Source of the DNA: Anisakis pegreffii
Lineage: Eukaryota > Nematoda > Chromadorea > Rhabditida > Anisakidae
NCBI GenBank assembly: GCA_035041965.1
Contig: JAPYMA010000858.1
Coordinates: 248,001-312,000, forward strand
Direction of reading: 5' to 3'
Length of the DNA: 64,000 nucleotides
The position numbers and the translations under genes were made by a program. Positions 13,821 to 27,200 of the stretch are shown here, piece by piece; the stretch's first letter is position 1; every line of letters begins with the position of its first letter. Below the pieces are notes generated by a model. It worked only from the letters and a program-made list of their open reading frames with translations, ran no database searches and had not been told where the DNA came from.

Positions 13821-15418
13821 AAGGTTGTTTGTTTCAGGAAGATGTCTTCCTCGGAAGCAGATTAGTTTGATTGTGTTGTTGCCAGAAAAGTGTTCTGCTC
13901 CCGTAATAATCGTTGAGATGTTGTGATTTCCTTTAATGAATGTTTTTTCAAGTGTTTACATTAACAGTGAACAATTCCGTAGCAGTTCCTCTCATGCTAT
14001 TTTTGATGAAACTGATGAAGTCAGAAAGTTATTTTTTCAAACTTTATAACAATTCGAACAATTCAGTACAGAAACGTTCTGCAATAACTCATTATTCAGC
14101 TTCAGTGTTCGTATAACTCTAACGGCTGTTGAATAATTTTTCACTTTTGCATCTAATTACTCACTTTCACATTACGAAAATATTCACTGGAATTAGGGTT
14201 CACTGAACTGAACCTTTCATATAGTTCTTTCGTTGCGATGGCATCACACTTTGAAAACAAATGAACTATGAGCATTTTTCTCAGTACAAATATTACACTT
14301 CCTCTGGCAACAGACTGTAATTTCCATTCACTTGTTGTGCTTCTGTTCAACAAACAACCTTTTAATTCCGTTTTTGCAATAAATTGAGTTTTGAAATTAC
14401 ACTCAAGAAATTGTCTTCATAAATTATTTACGAGTAGCGAGCAGTACTTATTTATGTTCGTAAATGGTAAACACACTCCTATTCAATAGTCACGATTGAA
14501 CATACCAACGAATATCGAACTGTCGGTTGTACGAGAAAACACTGACCACTGTCGATTCGCTTATCATTCATTTCTTGGAACTGTTATGAATGAATTCAAC
14601 GTTACTTCATGTTCTGCTTGATCAATCACTCTCTATGAAAGTGAAGTGATAACTTTTATAATAATTGTACCTTGTACCAGTATTATTGATAACAGCATAT
14701 GTTCATTTGTTTATCCACAAATTGGGCATTCAGTAGACTTGCTTGTTCAATTATGAATATATTGTGGATGGATCAACGAAGGGAAACTACTACTACTACG
14801 AAATAATAAACACTTATTTTCGCACGTCCCTCAAAAAAAATTTTTTATATTGCTTACATGTTGTGACGGGCGGCGTACTGAAGTTGTTTTTGAGCACAAA
14901 CATTACATAAACATTCAGCATGCAAATAACATGTTGTTGCTGGATTATGAGCTAGCATGATGGCCGATGCAGTGTGTGCCGGCAGAGGATGACAGACGCA
15001 CAAAGAGCACAGTGCCAGCCAGCTGTCGCATTGATTAGTTGTTTTTCCGTTTCACTTATGCACAGCAATGTCGTACAAAGAACAAGATGAAACGAAACAC
15101 AATAAACCATTGCATAACACATACAACAATGCCTCATTATAAAACGTGATACTGTAGCGGTGAATACCATCACATCCAGTTTCTTGATACTGTCAAACTC
15201 GGTAAGCATGCTCGATGGACAGCTTAACGGAACAAGTTCATGAGTTTTTTATTTTAGGGCATTTTTTCGTTCGTTCGAATATTTGTGCTAGCGGAAAAAA
15301 TCATAATCAACGCTTTGGTTGGACTGCTGGATTAGATGACCGCAACTGGAAATTCGAATGAAAACGTTGAAGAGTAGCTGCGTAGAACATCATTTTTGTT
15401 TACTGTTGACGGCCGCAG

Positions 15419-15581
15419 TTAATGCTCGCTCGATTGATTCACCACTGTTTCGACATATTGCAACATCACCATTGTGGACCATTCAGAAGTGTACCGAAAA
15501 ATGAACAGACGTGGTTGTTTTTGCTGGCATACAAACTCCATGCGAACGTGTGGGTCCGAAACAAGAACTACGATTCCAAGA
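15419..15581 (+). CDS. Candidate exon of an unrecognised + strand gene
   Basis: The acceptor GGCCGCAG ends at 15418, an in-frame ATG lies at 15422, and 53 codons run open to a strong donor CAAGA/GTATGT at 15582 (exit phase 1). Third codon positions are GC-richer than the surroundings. Fragments: MLARLIHHCFDILQHHH, GPFRSVPKNEQTWLFLLAYK and VWVRNKNYDSK. It could be a first exon (the ATG lies 3 nt after a trans-splice-like site) or an internal one. Overlapping - strand frames (15419-15709 and 15588-15911) are open too but lack matching splice sites. No family is recognised. Confidence 0.33.
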
Positions 15582-18156
15582 GTATGTTTAAGTGAAAATG
15601 TAGAGGAATTTGATAACTGAATGTGTTGTGCGGCTGATTTCCACTTGCGAAAGGAGATGGAAATTTTCGGGTGATGTTGTATTAAGTGCAAATTGATCAT
15701 GACAACCAAGAAGAATGATCATTGCAAATGCCCGAATGCCTACGAATAATTTGTTGTGTAAATTTGTCAGAAGGCAACAGTTGATATTTCTGCAAAGAGC
15801 ATCGTTTAAAATGTTCATCTTCAACTTGCCGTCAAACTTTGAATAATTGCTCGCAAAATGAGTGGCTTCGAGGCGGCCTTGTTGCAAGCATCGCATAGTA
15901 TATGTTCTCATAAGAACTTGGAGTGCAGTAAAATTTCAGGGTTGTAATAAAACATTAATTCAATCGCCTAATAACAGCTGTGAGAACTATGATCAATCAG
16001 CGGATCTCTCATTGTTTCAAATTTTCGAACAGCCCTCAAACTAAAAATAATGCTCGCCATCAGTGTTGAGGTGCCGTGTGCATCTTTGGGTCACTGTATT
16101 GGTAGATTTATTTTGATATACTCATTCATCATAACATTGTTCACAATCGCAAACTGCGGAATATCTCACGATTGACTTCTCCAGTCCTTCAACCCTAAAT
16201 ACTGGTCATTTGCTGGTCAATTCTTTGCGGTGTGCAGGTATAATAAAGTGATATTTCTTACATACGAACTTAAATACAATCTGTGTGAGTGGAAATCTTT
16301 TAGTGTTTTAACCACGAGAACAGTTATAGCATAAAAGCAATTTGTGTTGCGATTGTATTCTCAGCTCTGATTTGTTACTGCGTTGTTTCATCACTATCAG
16401 AACTTCATAGCAGTCAACATAATATCGTATTCATGCTTGTATGAACGTAAACCTAAGAGTAAACATTACAAAAATAGACGGCCTCACTATCAATTATGCT
16501 TCATACTACAGTATACTGAGTCCATATTTACTTTTAAAAATTAAAACATCCACGCTGTTATCTTCACCACGACACCTATACATTGCTCCATTCACACCGC
16601 ATTCACTGAGTAATGATTCGGCTGGAATTCGAGAGCTTAACTGATTCACATTAATTAAGGCGATATTTTGAGAAGATTTAAAGTTAAAATTCGTAATCAA
16701 TACTCGAAATACGCAGTGAAATACGAGAAGAGGAGTAGCCAAAAATTGTTGTGATGAATTGATATCGACAATTTCATATCGCCTTGAGTGAGTGTGTAAG
16801 AAGCGTTGCAGTTGCTTTCGAATACGCAAATTATAATCTCATTTAACTAACGCTCAATCAAATTTGCACACATTTTTGCAATTTACATCCTTTACGCATT
16901 CAGCACATAACTCAGTTCCTTAGCGAATTCCTTCTGCACCGCAATAGTCCTTCAAACAGTCTTTGGAAAGTGAACATTTCTTCGATCACAGCTTCGATCG
17001 ATCACAAAGAACAAGCTAATATTCTCGATGCGTTTACTGCTCAGAAAGTTTTTTGGTTTCAGTAACCCTGCTCATATCAATATTCGTAACGAATAATCAA
17101 AGGCAAAATCTGGATTAAGTCTAGCTATAGGCTACTGCTACTCCTCGGTTATTTTACTGATTATTTGCAATAATCCGTAAAACGATTCATTATTCAGCAC
17201 CTATCCAATCGAAATGTTAATCCTCAACAACTAGGTTTCTTTGAGTAATCAATGCAATAACTTGATGAAATATACCATCCCTTGAATTCAGATATCCAGT
17301 TTTGTGTGCATATTAGAAAGTTGTTTTTTGCTGAATTTGAACTGATTTATTCGCGGAAATTAGTGAGTGAAAAGACGTAACAATGACTGTCGCTGTTGTG
17401 GCTCTTTGAATGGTTCGTTCTGTGGATATGTTTCCTTCCCTCCGTTCTGCTCAGCGACCAACCAACAATCAATTCAAATCAAAAATGCTTTTCGATGCTC
17501 CATCAAACTCACTTATCGATCACCCTTTGTGCTATCCGTATGCACGCATGTATTTATCTTCGTTCGGACTCCAACAAGAGCATTTATTTATTTATCGATT
17601 CGTTCAAATAAATATTCGCAGCAAAAGAGATGTCTGATCTAACATGTCCATTGCAGTGTTCATGCACAAATCCAAACTATTAAAATACGCACGCACACCC
17701 ACTCGCCTTCTCCATGCTTCATCCTCCTCGTAATGCTGCCATCAACGACATATGCATGCGTGCAGCTTGTTTTCATCCGTATTACACAATCGAATATTAT
17801 ATATTAGTAGTAATACACTCGCAGCAGTATAGTTACCACAGTAAGTCGTAAAATTGCTGCTCATATATCACCTGTGCTCACCCTCCACTAACACTAGAAC
17901 AGCTCGTAAAATGTGGTTCGTTCATGGAAACACTCATGGGCATTGTACTCGATTCTACTCAAATAATATACCACTAATTTTATGATTATTTCATGATCAT
18001 CATCATAAACGTTGTTCGTTTTAATATGCAATCATGCACAAATAACACGAATCAATAAGTATGTTTCCATGCACTAACACACAAACCCCTGCTCAAAGCA
18101 CGTTGCTCATACAACATTTTGCTTCCTTTTACTTACATTGTAGGAAATGAGGGCTA

Positions 18157-18272
<116 letters not shown>

Positions 18273-21200
18273 GCAGGAACATGAAGATTACTAATGTAAC
18301 ACCTGGAAAGTGGGATATTTATACATGTACCTATTGGAATTTGAATGTTTTGTCTGTTTGAGTTTGCTGCGTTCGTGAAGAGTAATGTCATCGAATGATT
18401 AACATCGATTGACCAGCATTGATCCAACAATTTCTCATCTGAAAATACCTTCCAGTCATCAATTCACCGCACAGCTATAAAAACAACAAGTCAAATTTTA
18501 TAGCACCCAACGCGCTGCTTCACTACGTCAATGCAAAAAAAGTGGATCATTGAGCAGACAGCCAGACCGATTGACTCTTAGAAGCGGCGGTGATGTTTTT
18601 ATTATTGGTGAGTCTGCTGCAGTGATGTTTACTGCAGTTGTTTTGATGTTTGGTTAGCGCACAACTTCGGATTCAGTAATTAAACGGGTATCGGCTGAGC
18701 TCGTCAACATCCTGCCGTCTTGTTAAACTTTAATCTCTTGATTCGTATCATCGTTCGTCACCATTGGCTTTGTATATAACACCCATGTGATTGCTATTTC
18801 CCCATCTACTCATTCAAAAAGCCAAATCGAAACTCTATACAATTTCATATCGCGCAACTTGAACGTTAATATTCATCCACCACATCTACTTGATTCTCAA
18901 TTACTTACTGTTTCAACGAATAATTCGCGATAATACGATAAACTCGACTGTTTCTATGCATTCCACGTGATTTGTCAGCTCTTTTCGAACGACCGCAGTG
19001 AACTTCACTCTCTGCTGATCTGTTGAGTTTAAGAATTGGTGAGTGGAGGAAAGAATTTTGGATTGCTGCTGATATTTAATACGATGTTTGTCAATATACT
19101 CATTCATTTCTATGAAGAGTGCATCATATTTATTCACTCATTTCAAGTGAACTCAATTCGCGTCAATATGTAAAGCATTTGGAATATAAAATGTTGCGTA
19201 TCGTGTACACGTATGTATGTATGCACATCTCTTTGCACTGGCATTTTATTTGCTCATTAATACTTTTTGAGCAGTTCACTCACACGTATACATCGATATG
19301 TATATCTGCTGAATTGTTTAAGTCGTTTTGTGAACAAATGTTTTTCCACCAGCAGTGATGGGAACTTTTGTGACAATCCATTTTTTCTTGTTGATCTTTG
19401 TAGAATACAAATTAAAAAGCATTGCTTCATGGATAACCATTTCATTACTTCATTGTTTCGTGCTGGTATTCCTAACGATGTGCATCGCGTAGAGAAACGC
19501 TAATCATTGGCGAGACTTGAAGCAGCATTAATCCCAATGCCTCACTCCTCAGTTCCATGATCGTGAGATGGCGATGCAACCCTGAGGCTCGACAAATGCG
19601 TGAAACTATAAATTTATCTCGTGTTTCGCTTGAGCACACCCAAACATTAAACTCTATAGTAGTCGGTTTATTTTGCCAGGATGTGTCATTTGCAGAATTT
19701 CTTTTCACTTCATTAGTTGGTAGTAACTGTTTTCTGCATTATTCACAAACCTTGCATACATCGGTTCATTCGCAATATCGTGTTTTAGTTATAACAGCCA
19801 AACCATTCAACTGAGCAGGGTAAAGTTATTTCTGAGCTGGTTAAAGTTGTTTTCGTCTCAAATTTGCTACTGCCAGTCTTTATCATCAGTTCTTTTCTCT
19901 CTTTGTTAGCGATCCGCAACATGGTAGCGCATAAACTGACAGGGTGATGCAAACAGGATGACGTATAGTGTTACTGTATCGCAACTTCAGATCTCATCCA
20001 TTCTAGCCAGTCGTTACAAGTCAGAAAGCTAAAATCGCTCGTAATCGCATCCGAATTAACAATGAATTACGAGAGGTGGTTGTCGTTGAAGTTTAACGTT
20101 CAGTGCATAACATTCGAAATGCTTGATCACTCGCTTCATGTGAAACACACTGAACTTATCGTAATTATATTCCTCTGTGGGTATATCCCGTTCGTACATA
20201 TACACACACAAATGAACGAGGAGTTAATGAATGTCGTTCGAAATGAGTGGATGCATGAATGCAGTATAAGTGATCTTTGCACATAAGTTCATCGAGTCCA
20301 CGATTCATTCCTTCTTCATCTGTACACTCGCAATCCCCGCGCTAAACTTTAATCCACTATATATTTATTTCATTTATAAATTTGTATGTTACTATTCATC
20401 AAACTTTTCGTTAATTCATTTCCACATGAGATCACCTATTCCTCATGTTATTGAACATTCAGATATAGTTGTTCATCCGTTATCCATCTGACATATGATT
20501 ATTAATTGATGCTATCTAATGTTGTAAATTAGGTTTACAAAACTTTTCCGATGTTTTTACAGCCCTTAAATATGATCCAAACGCATTTTTTGAATTCCCC
20601 TCAAATTATCTTCCATTTTGATGTGCACACTTTCGTTTTTTGACACCTTTTCACTTCACTAATTTCCGAAGCGAAGTTTCATCTACACTAACGAACTGCA
20701 CCAGAGGCCAGCATAAGCTTCGAAATTTCGTTCAGTGTATACTTAATGTGGGCCAGTACTGCTCAAGTTTCTTGTCGCTGATTTCGCTGTTATTAATATC
20801 ATTATTTAGCTCGAAAAACTCGAAACATCCAAAGGGGAATAAATTCGTGTAATGAAATTTGCATAGGAACTACGAAAAAAACAATGTGTCGTGTTAATTC
20901 TGCAGTTTGTAATGAAATAGATATTGCCAATGAAAATTTTGATCATATTCCACCAAAAGCTGATAAATGAAACTGGCATGAGTTGATCAGTAAATGTTTG
21001 TTAACTCTGAAATTGATGAATGTTATGTAATGTCATTCTGAACAAATCTGATGAATATTATTTAATGAATTCAGAGCATAGAACAGATTTATAATGAGCA
21101 CACAATACAACAATATTTCGTCGATTACATGCGATTCGCAGTGTTATTTCGACGATCATTTCATGTTCAAACCCTTCTGAATAATATTATCATATAAATC

Positions 21201-24200
21201 ATTGCGATATTGCTACTTAGCAACGGCAAATGTAGCTGTTTTGTTTTACGATTCGACATTTTCATCGCATTCATTACTTCTTTTTCTCTTTACTTCATTC
21301 ATATAACAATGTTGTTATTGTCATATTATTATATTTCGCCAAAAAACATCTTGCATGCTCACGAATTCTTTAATTAGAGGTACAATTGTTCAGCCTCAAC
21401 TCGCCTGATGTTTACATTTGTTTGCTTCAGTCATAACCGTGTTGTTATGTGATCTTTTTTCATTTGATATTATGGATAACAGTCGAACGTAACGTTGGAA
21501 CGTTACTTACATGATTCACCTCCAAGACGCTTGAAAAAACTGTTTGCACATAACTGTTCATTTGACGATTTTCAATTTGTAACGGCGAGAACAGAGAACA
21601 AAAACGAACAAAGATCAGAGACTTTGTCAAAAATCACTTCCTAAGAGTCCTAAAGGAGACTTCAGTTTGTTCACTGACAATTAGGGACGTGACGTTACGT
21701 GAGAGAGCTGCTCACTGTAAGACGATGTGTTTGTATCACTGGACGTTTCATTCATTTGCCAGTTGTTCATCACCTCGTTTGTCGGTCACTCTGACGTACC
21801 AATTGAGTCGTGTTACGATTAAGTCCAATAATCACTCACATTTTGACGCCGAAACGCATTAGTTGAATTTTGAATAGAAATACTTTATCGTATCTTGTGT
21901 GCGTACTTATTTGCATGTGGTTAACGATTAAAAACACACTAATCTAGTCGCACTCTCCTGAGATTACTTAGAAAGTAGAATTGATCGAGTTTGTGATTAT
22001 TTTCTGATGAATCAGTGAATGCTTTTTCGACATTCAGTTTGTTGATCTGCTTCTCCATTTCAAGTCGACGTTCTCCAAAATATCGTTAATCAACTTCTCA
22101 CTATCATATCTGCCACAGAATCGTTGAATGATCGTTTTGATGAGTCAGTCAAAATTGTGAAATGGAATTCATGCGTGATTTCCAAGTGCCATGATTACAT
22201 ATTCATGGAATACGTTGTACTTTGCTGTAATTCTGTTGTATATCTTTTTCGATGTGCGTTGATTTCGCTTATTAAGTTGATCGTAGAGCACTTATTGTTA
22301 TCATCATCATCAGTATCTATCTTTAAACGTACAAAACGAACATATTTATATTCGTTTTTCAATGCAATATCATCTGTCAGTCTCTATTCAAACAACTAAC
22401 TAAACTTATCAGTATACCAACATTCCTTCCTCCCAGTACGTTCATTCCGCTGGTCACTGCCATATTTCTACAATTCAGTATTCGAACAAACCGGTATTGT
22501 TCTTTGGATTTTGTCGAAATTTTGCCTTGAGTTTCATAACGCTTCTTTTGCTCGAGTATCGCCGTTTTAATGTCCTTAAAATTGCAGTGATAACGTTTCG
22601 TTGATAACGAAAACCTTCGAAAATTCAAGGAGACTTCGATTTCTGAACTGATTCTCATTTCCGATGTTTCAAGACGAAATGATTTCATGCTCACCTTGTA
22701 TTGTTCGCACTGAGGGAGGAGAGCTTTCAGTGATTACCAATCCTAGTAATTAGTGTTTTTGTCATTTCCATTTAAAATGTATTGTCATCCTAATCTTTCT
22801 TACATTCCAAGTTCTCTGATTAAATCGTATTTTCAAGTGTCAAACATTCATACTGAACCCATAAATTTGTTCTCTTTAATACCCTTTTCTATTGTTCCTT
22901 TTGTTTCAAGATATCATCTCATATTTGTTTGCACCAAAAGTTGTCTATTCATCTTTTGGCTATTATCGCTGTTAGATCAGTCTCGCTCGGTTCTTCGAAC
23001 CAATTTCGTTTTGTTCGCAGCACTGATTTCTTATCCAAACCGGTTTCTCCGCTTCATTTTCGAGCGATTTCTTCATCATCTTTTGCCACTTTGTGTTGCT
23101 CTTTGAATGGATATATTTCAATTTTTGCGATTTCGCTGATCTATTTTGTCCGTTGAGTTTGCGATTAATGTTAAAACCTGATAGAAACTATATTCGAATC
23201 TAAAGTGATATTTGATTACTGTTATCTTTGATTCATTTGCAAATGACAAAAGGCAATCGTTGTTGTTTGAATAGGAATATCATCATAATTTTTTGGTGAT
23301 TTATGAGTTGTTGAAAAGCAACCATACACCACACAAAACTCTTAATCTCTCAGAAATAAGCAAGAGTGCGAACGCTGATTCATTTTTTCACGAGATGTTT
23401 GCAAACCATTCGTTTTAATTCTGATCTGAATCGAAGTGATCTCGGATCACCTCGCATCATCATCATCTATACTTCACGATGTAAAACATATCGCTAATTT
23501 AAAGTTGAAGTGAAATTTACTCATAATTGCCAGCTCCAATTTGCGACTCATCGTTCAACGAACCTGTTTATGCAATGATTGAACTTTAAGCATGATAAGA
23601 AAATGAAATATTGCAGTGATGATACACACACTCGTTCTGAATAATATATCATATTTTCCTAAACAACAGATATCACATTTCAGTGGTAATGCCAGTTTGT
23701 TTGCATTGTTGTTTTAGATTCCTCTAGGTTGCCCTCATCTATTTTCCTTTTCACTTTATGCCATTAAGCATCCTGAAACATGCATATGAACCCGTCATAT
23801 ATCCAAGTTGCTCAAATTTATTTCTGTGTGCTCAAAATGAGATTTGCATTTAGATAATAGGCATCGACTGAAACTAACTATGAGTTGAACCAATAAGTTA
23901 ATTGATTTACGAACTGGAAATTTATAGTGACATCTCAGTTTGTAACAACGTGAAAAATCATCCTGTGCACAGTTCTATGGTTGTCTTTATGAATAATGAG
24001 TTGTTGCTCCGTGCAGTACATCAATCCTTTTCTATTTCAGATACTTCTCAAATGTTATCTGCCCTGTTGCACACCTAAGTACAAGCCTTTAAAGCACTCG
24101 TCTTGACGGAATGGTTTATTCGTTATTGCACTCAATGCTGTGTTCGCAAGTCACTTAATGAGTAGAAATAAAAGATGGTGGAGTCGATTGCGATAATCAT

Positions 24201-27200
24201 CCGTTCTGCAGTGAAGTCAAGTGAGCTGACGAGTGCTTTTATGTTCATCGTTCCAGGCCATAACGAATAAATTCCAGGCAGGGATCACAAACCGTATTCT
24301 CAGCGAGATGTTCGAGTGTAGATCTAGTGAAGAGTGTATTTCTTATCTGATTTCTTAATCTGATGTTTATGCATTGTATGCTCACTCATCTCTTATCTTA
24401 TAATGAATTGCAGTTGTATGGCTGAACAAATTAAAATTTTCCGAATTGAGATGAATTGTATAAGAGTTCTTTTAAACGTTATACTGAATGGTTCATTGAT
24501 AATTGACAAAAACGAGTCTGCAGAGGACATCCTAACTATGTGAACGCACCATTTCAAGGTCGACTTGTTTCAGTTGTATTTTCGTTGTCTTCTCGCATTA
24601 TCACCACTGCAACATTCAATGAATATACTCCTGTTTCACAAAGAATCATTCCGTCGCTACACCCCATTTCACCTCTCAGTTTGATTTATTTCCATTAGTC
24701 TTCGTGTAGATACGATTATTCATTCTTTGAAATTGATGTCCTTCTTGACGAGCATTTCATTTGCTCCAGTAATTAATTCCTCGCAGCAAATTTTGCAATG
24801 CAAATTGTTGTGTTCTTTCAGCTTTTTTGGTGTGAAATCGTTTCGCATTCGCATTTTCTAAATGATCATTTCATAATCAAAAATCTTCTTCATTATTCCT
24901 TTAGTATTTTCATGATCAGTTTTATACGTCTCGAAAATAACGACTGTGCACACCTCTTGTCGTTTCACTCTAATTGATCATTTAACGTTCAAAAAAGCCA
25001 CTTCAAAGAACGTTGTGCCGAAACATTTTTGATCGAATCAAATACAATTTTCCTCTTTAAAAGAGCGCAACATCTCTTCTGTGTTTTTAAGATTTCCTCA
25101 AACTCTTCAATAAGATTCTTGATCCTCGATTTCCTGTCCTCGTCTCAAAATTAATTGATGACGTTCCCTCTTCAATCGCTCAATAAAGTACTTCCTTCCT
25201 CGAGTTTCATCTAGCGTATATCTTCATGTGCAATACGGAAGTGCCAAAAAACCATGGAAAGACTCATTAGTACAGATCTTGAGTTAGTTGTCCATACGCG
25301 TTTTTGTCCGAATCGCGTTCAACAACGTGATCTCATTATTTCTACAAAGTGTATAGCTACAGTCATTCACCGAATAATGGCTGCGTAATTGTCAGTCATG
25401 ATATGTAGTTGGCGATATTCTATTGCAGCATGCGTAGAGCAATTCGTTATCTTTTCTGAAAGTAGCACCGAGATTCATTCACTTCCCCATCATCTATCTG
25501 CACACTCACTACGGCACTAACTTCAAACTTCCTGTCCATCTCTGTACTTTGAAAATGTCGCTCAAATAATCCACACAATTTTATTTAGATGCCGAAAAGG
25601 CCATGTAAAGCATTTGCTGATCACAGTGCGCCATCAACTTATACTCTTTTTGCTTCAAAAAAATGCGGTTTTGAAACGATGGTCACAAATAAGTTCCATT
25701 AAGATTTCAAGCTGTTCATTGAAATTTCCTGTTGATAGGAGGAACCTGGGAAGTTTGGCGTACCGATGTTACGTTTCAAAAAAGAACGAAGATCAAAAGG
25801 AACATAAACTGATGTACCAAATTGATCACATTTTCGCATTCATGAATTCTTTCAGTGAGATCAATAATATATCAATCATCCGATCTCGTTTAAAATAAAG
25901 TTCTAAATAAGTGATAAATAAAGTGTCTCAAATCGACAAGCAGAGATCCTGTTCATGAAGCACGTACTGTTATGAATAAAGCATAAACTAGTCAACAATA
26001 TCTTATTCACACTAAATTTCTCGCTCAATTTCTTCACAATAAATTGCTACAAATCTGAAAAGAGTGGTAGTTTCTCGCTAAATTTCATCAAGTCACCGTC
26101 ACCGTATTCGAACATATTGCCAGTAATCTTCAGTAGCGAGAACAGATTCATCACCATTTTATTTGTGATACTAATAAAAATGCAAATGAATGTTCGCTAA
26201 CGAAAATATTCGGCGAAACTGAATGGCGAAGAATTAGTTCGGTGAATTGACGATAACAGCTCAAATGCAGTTACTGCAATACTCGAATAAAACTTCATGT
26301 AGTTTATCAATCTTCAGTGGTGTTTGTCGTTACAGTTATAAGTCATGATAACCTATTCAGTGTCATTCTAATGTATTGTTATCCCTAACCGAGCACCACA
26401 CCACGTTTGCTCATCGTCGCATTCGGTTGCAGTTCATACATTCACGGCAATAGCGAGAGCTATACACTTGAATGGTACCATTGTCAAATGGTAGTTGCCT
26501 ATTTCATGCTTGATTTTGCCTGTCAGCAGTTTAATTTCTTCCAAAAAACGCAATTCATTATTCTCTGCATCATACGGTAACTGACATTGGAGAACGATGG
26601 ATCACACTATAATGTTGACAGATAAAATTGTTCTACAATCATACAGTAAATATATCAGATTTATGTTGTTCATAATAATATGCTTAAACGTCGTCGCTTC
26701 AAAATTAATTTTGGTTCCCAATTGCTAATTGTAAGTGTATGTGAAGATTAATCAAATAATGTGGAAATTTCATGTTTTAGTAATGTAGAAAAGCAATTCA
26801 TCAAGTGAGTTACGTTTGAAAACAGTGTGCTTCTTTCCAGATTGCATCGATGGCTTTGTGTCATCTTCATTAGTACCGTATATTCACCTTTTTGATATCC
26901 CTTTTGATCGATGAAATCCGCTTTAATATTAAATTTTTTGTTTGATTCGAATAGCCGTCATGCTATTTGATGGCAATCTCATTTTATATGCGTTCTCTTC
27001 ACTTCCTACCTCACGTTTCATCCATCAATCATTAGCATAAAAAACGACTTTGTCATATATCGCGTTTTATTCGATAACAATGGATGACAATCATCATATT
27101 TTTTTGGTATTCATATGACAGCGAATATAATCAGTGCAGTGTTCATTATTATTGCGGATGATCGATACTTGTCACGTACTCACGAGCTTGTTATTCACAC

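Noticed and set aside
14952..15209. Cys-rich 85-codon - strand frame with a hydrophobic middle
   Set aside because: The + strand is also open over its GC-richer end, no splice sites fit, and no family is recognised.
22753..23106. 117-codon + strand frame rich in Phe/Leu/Ser
   Set aside because: Product of a pyrimidine-rich strand. No splice sites, GC rise or domain. Frames of this length are expected by chance in 64 kb of AT-rich DNA.
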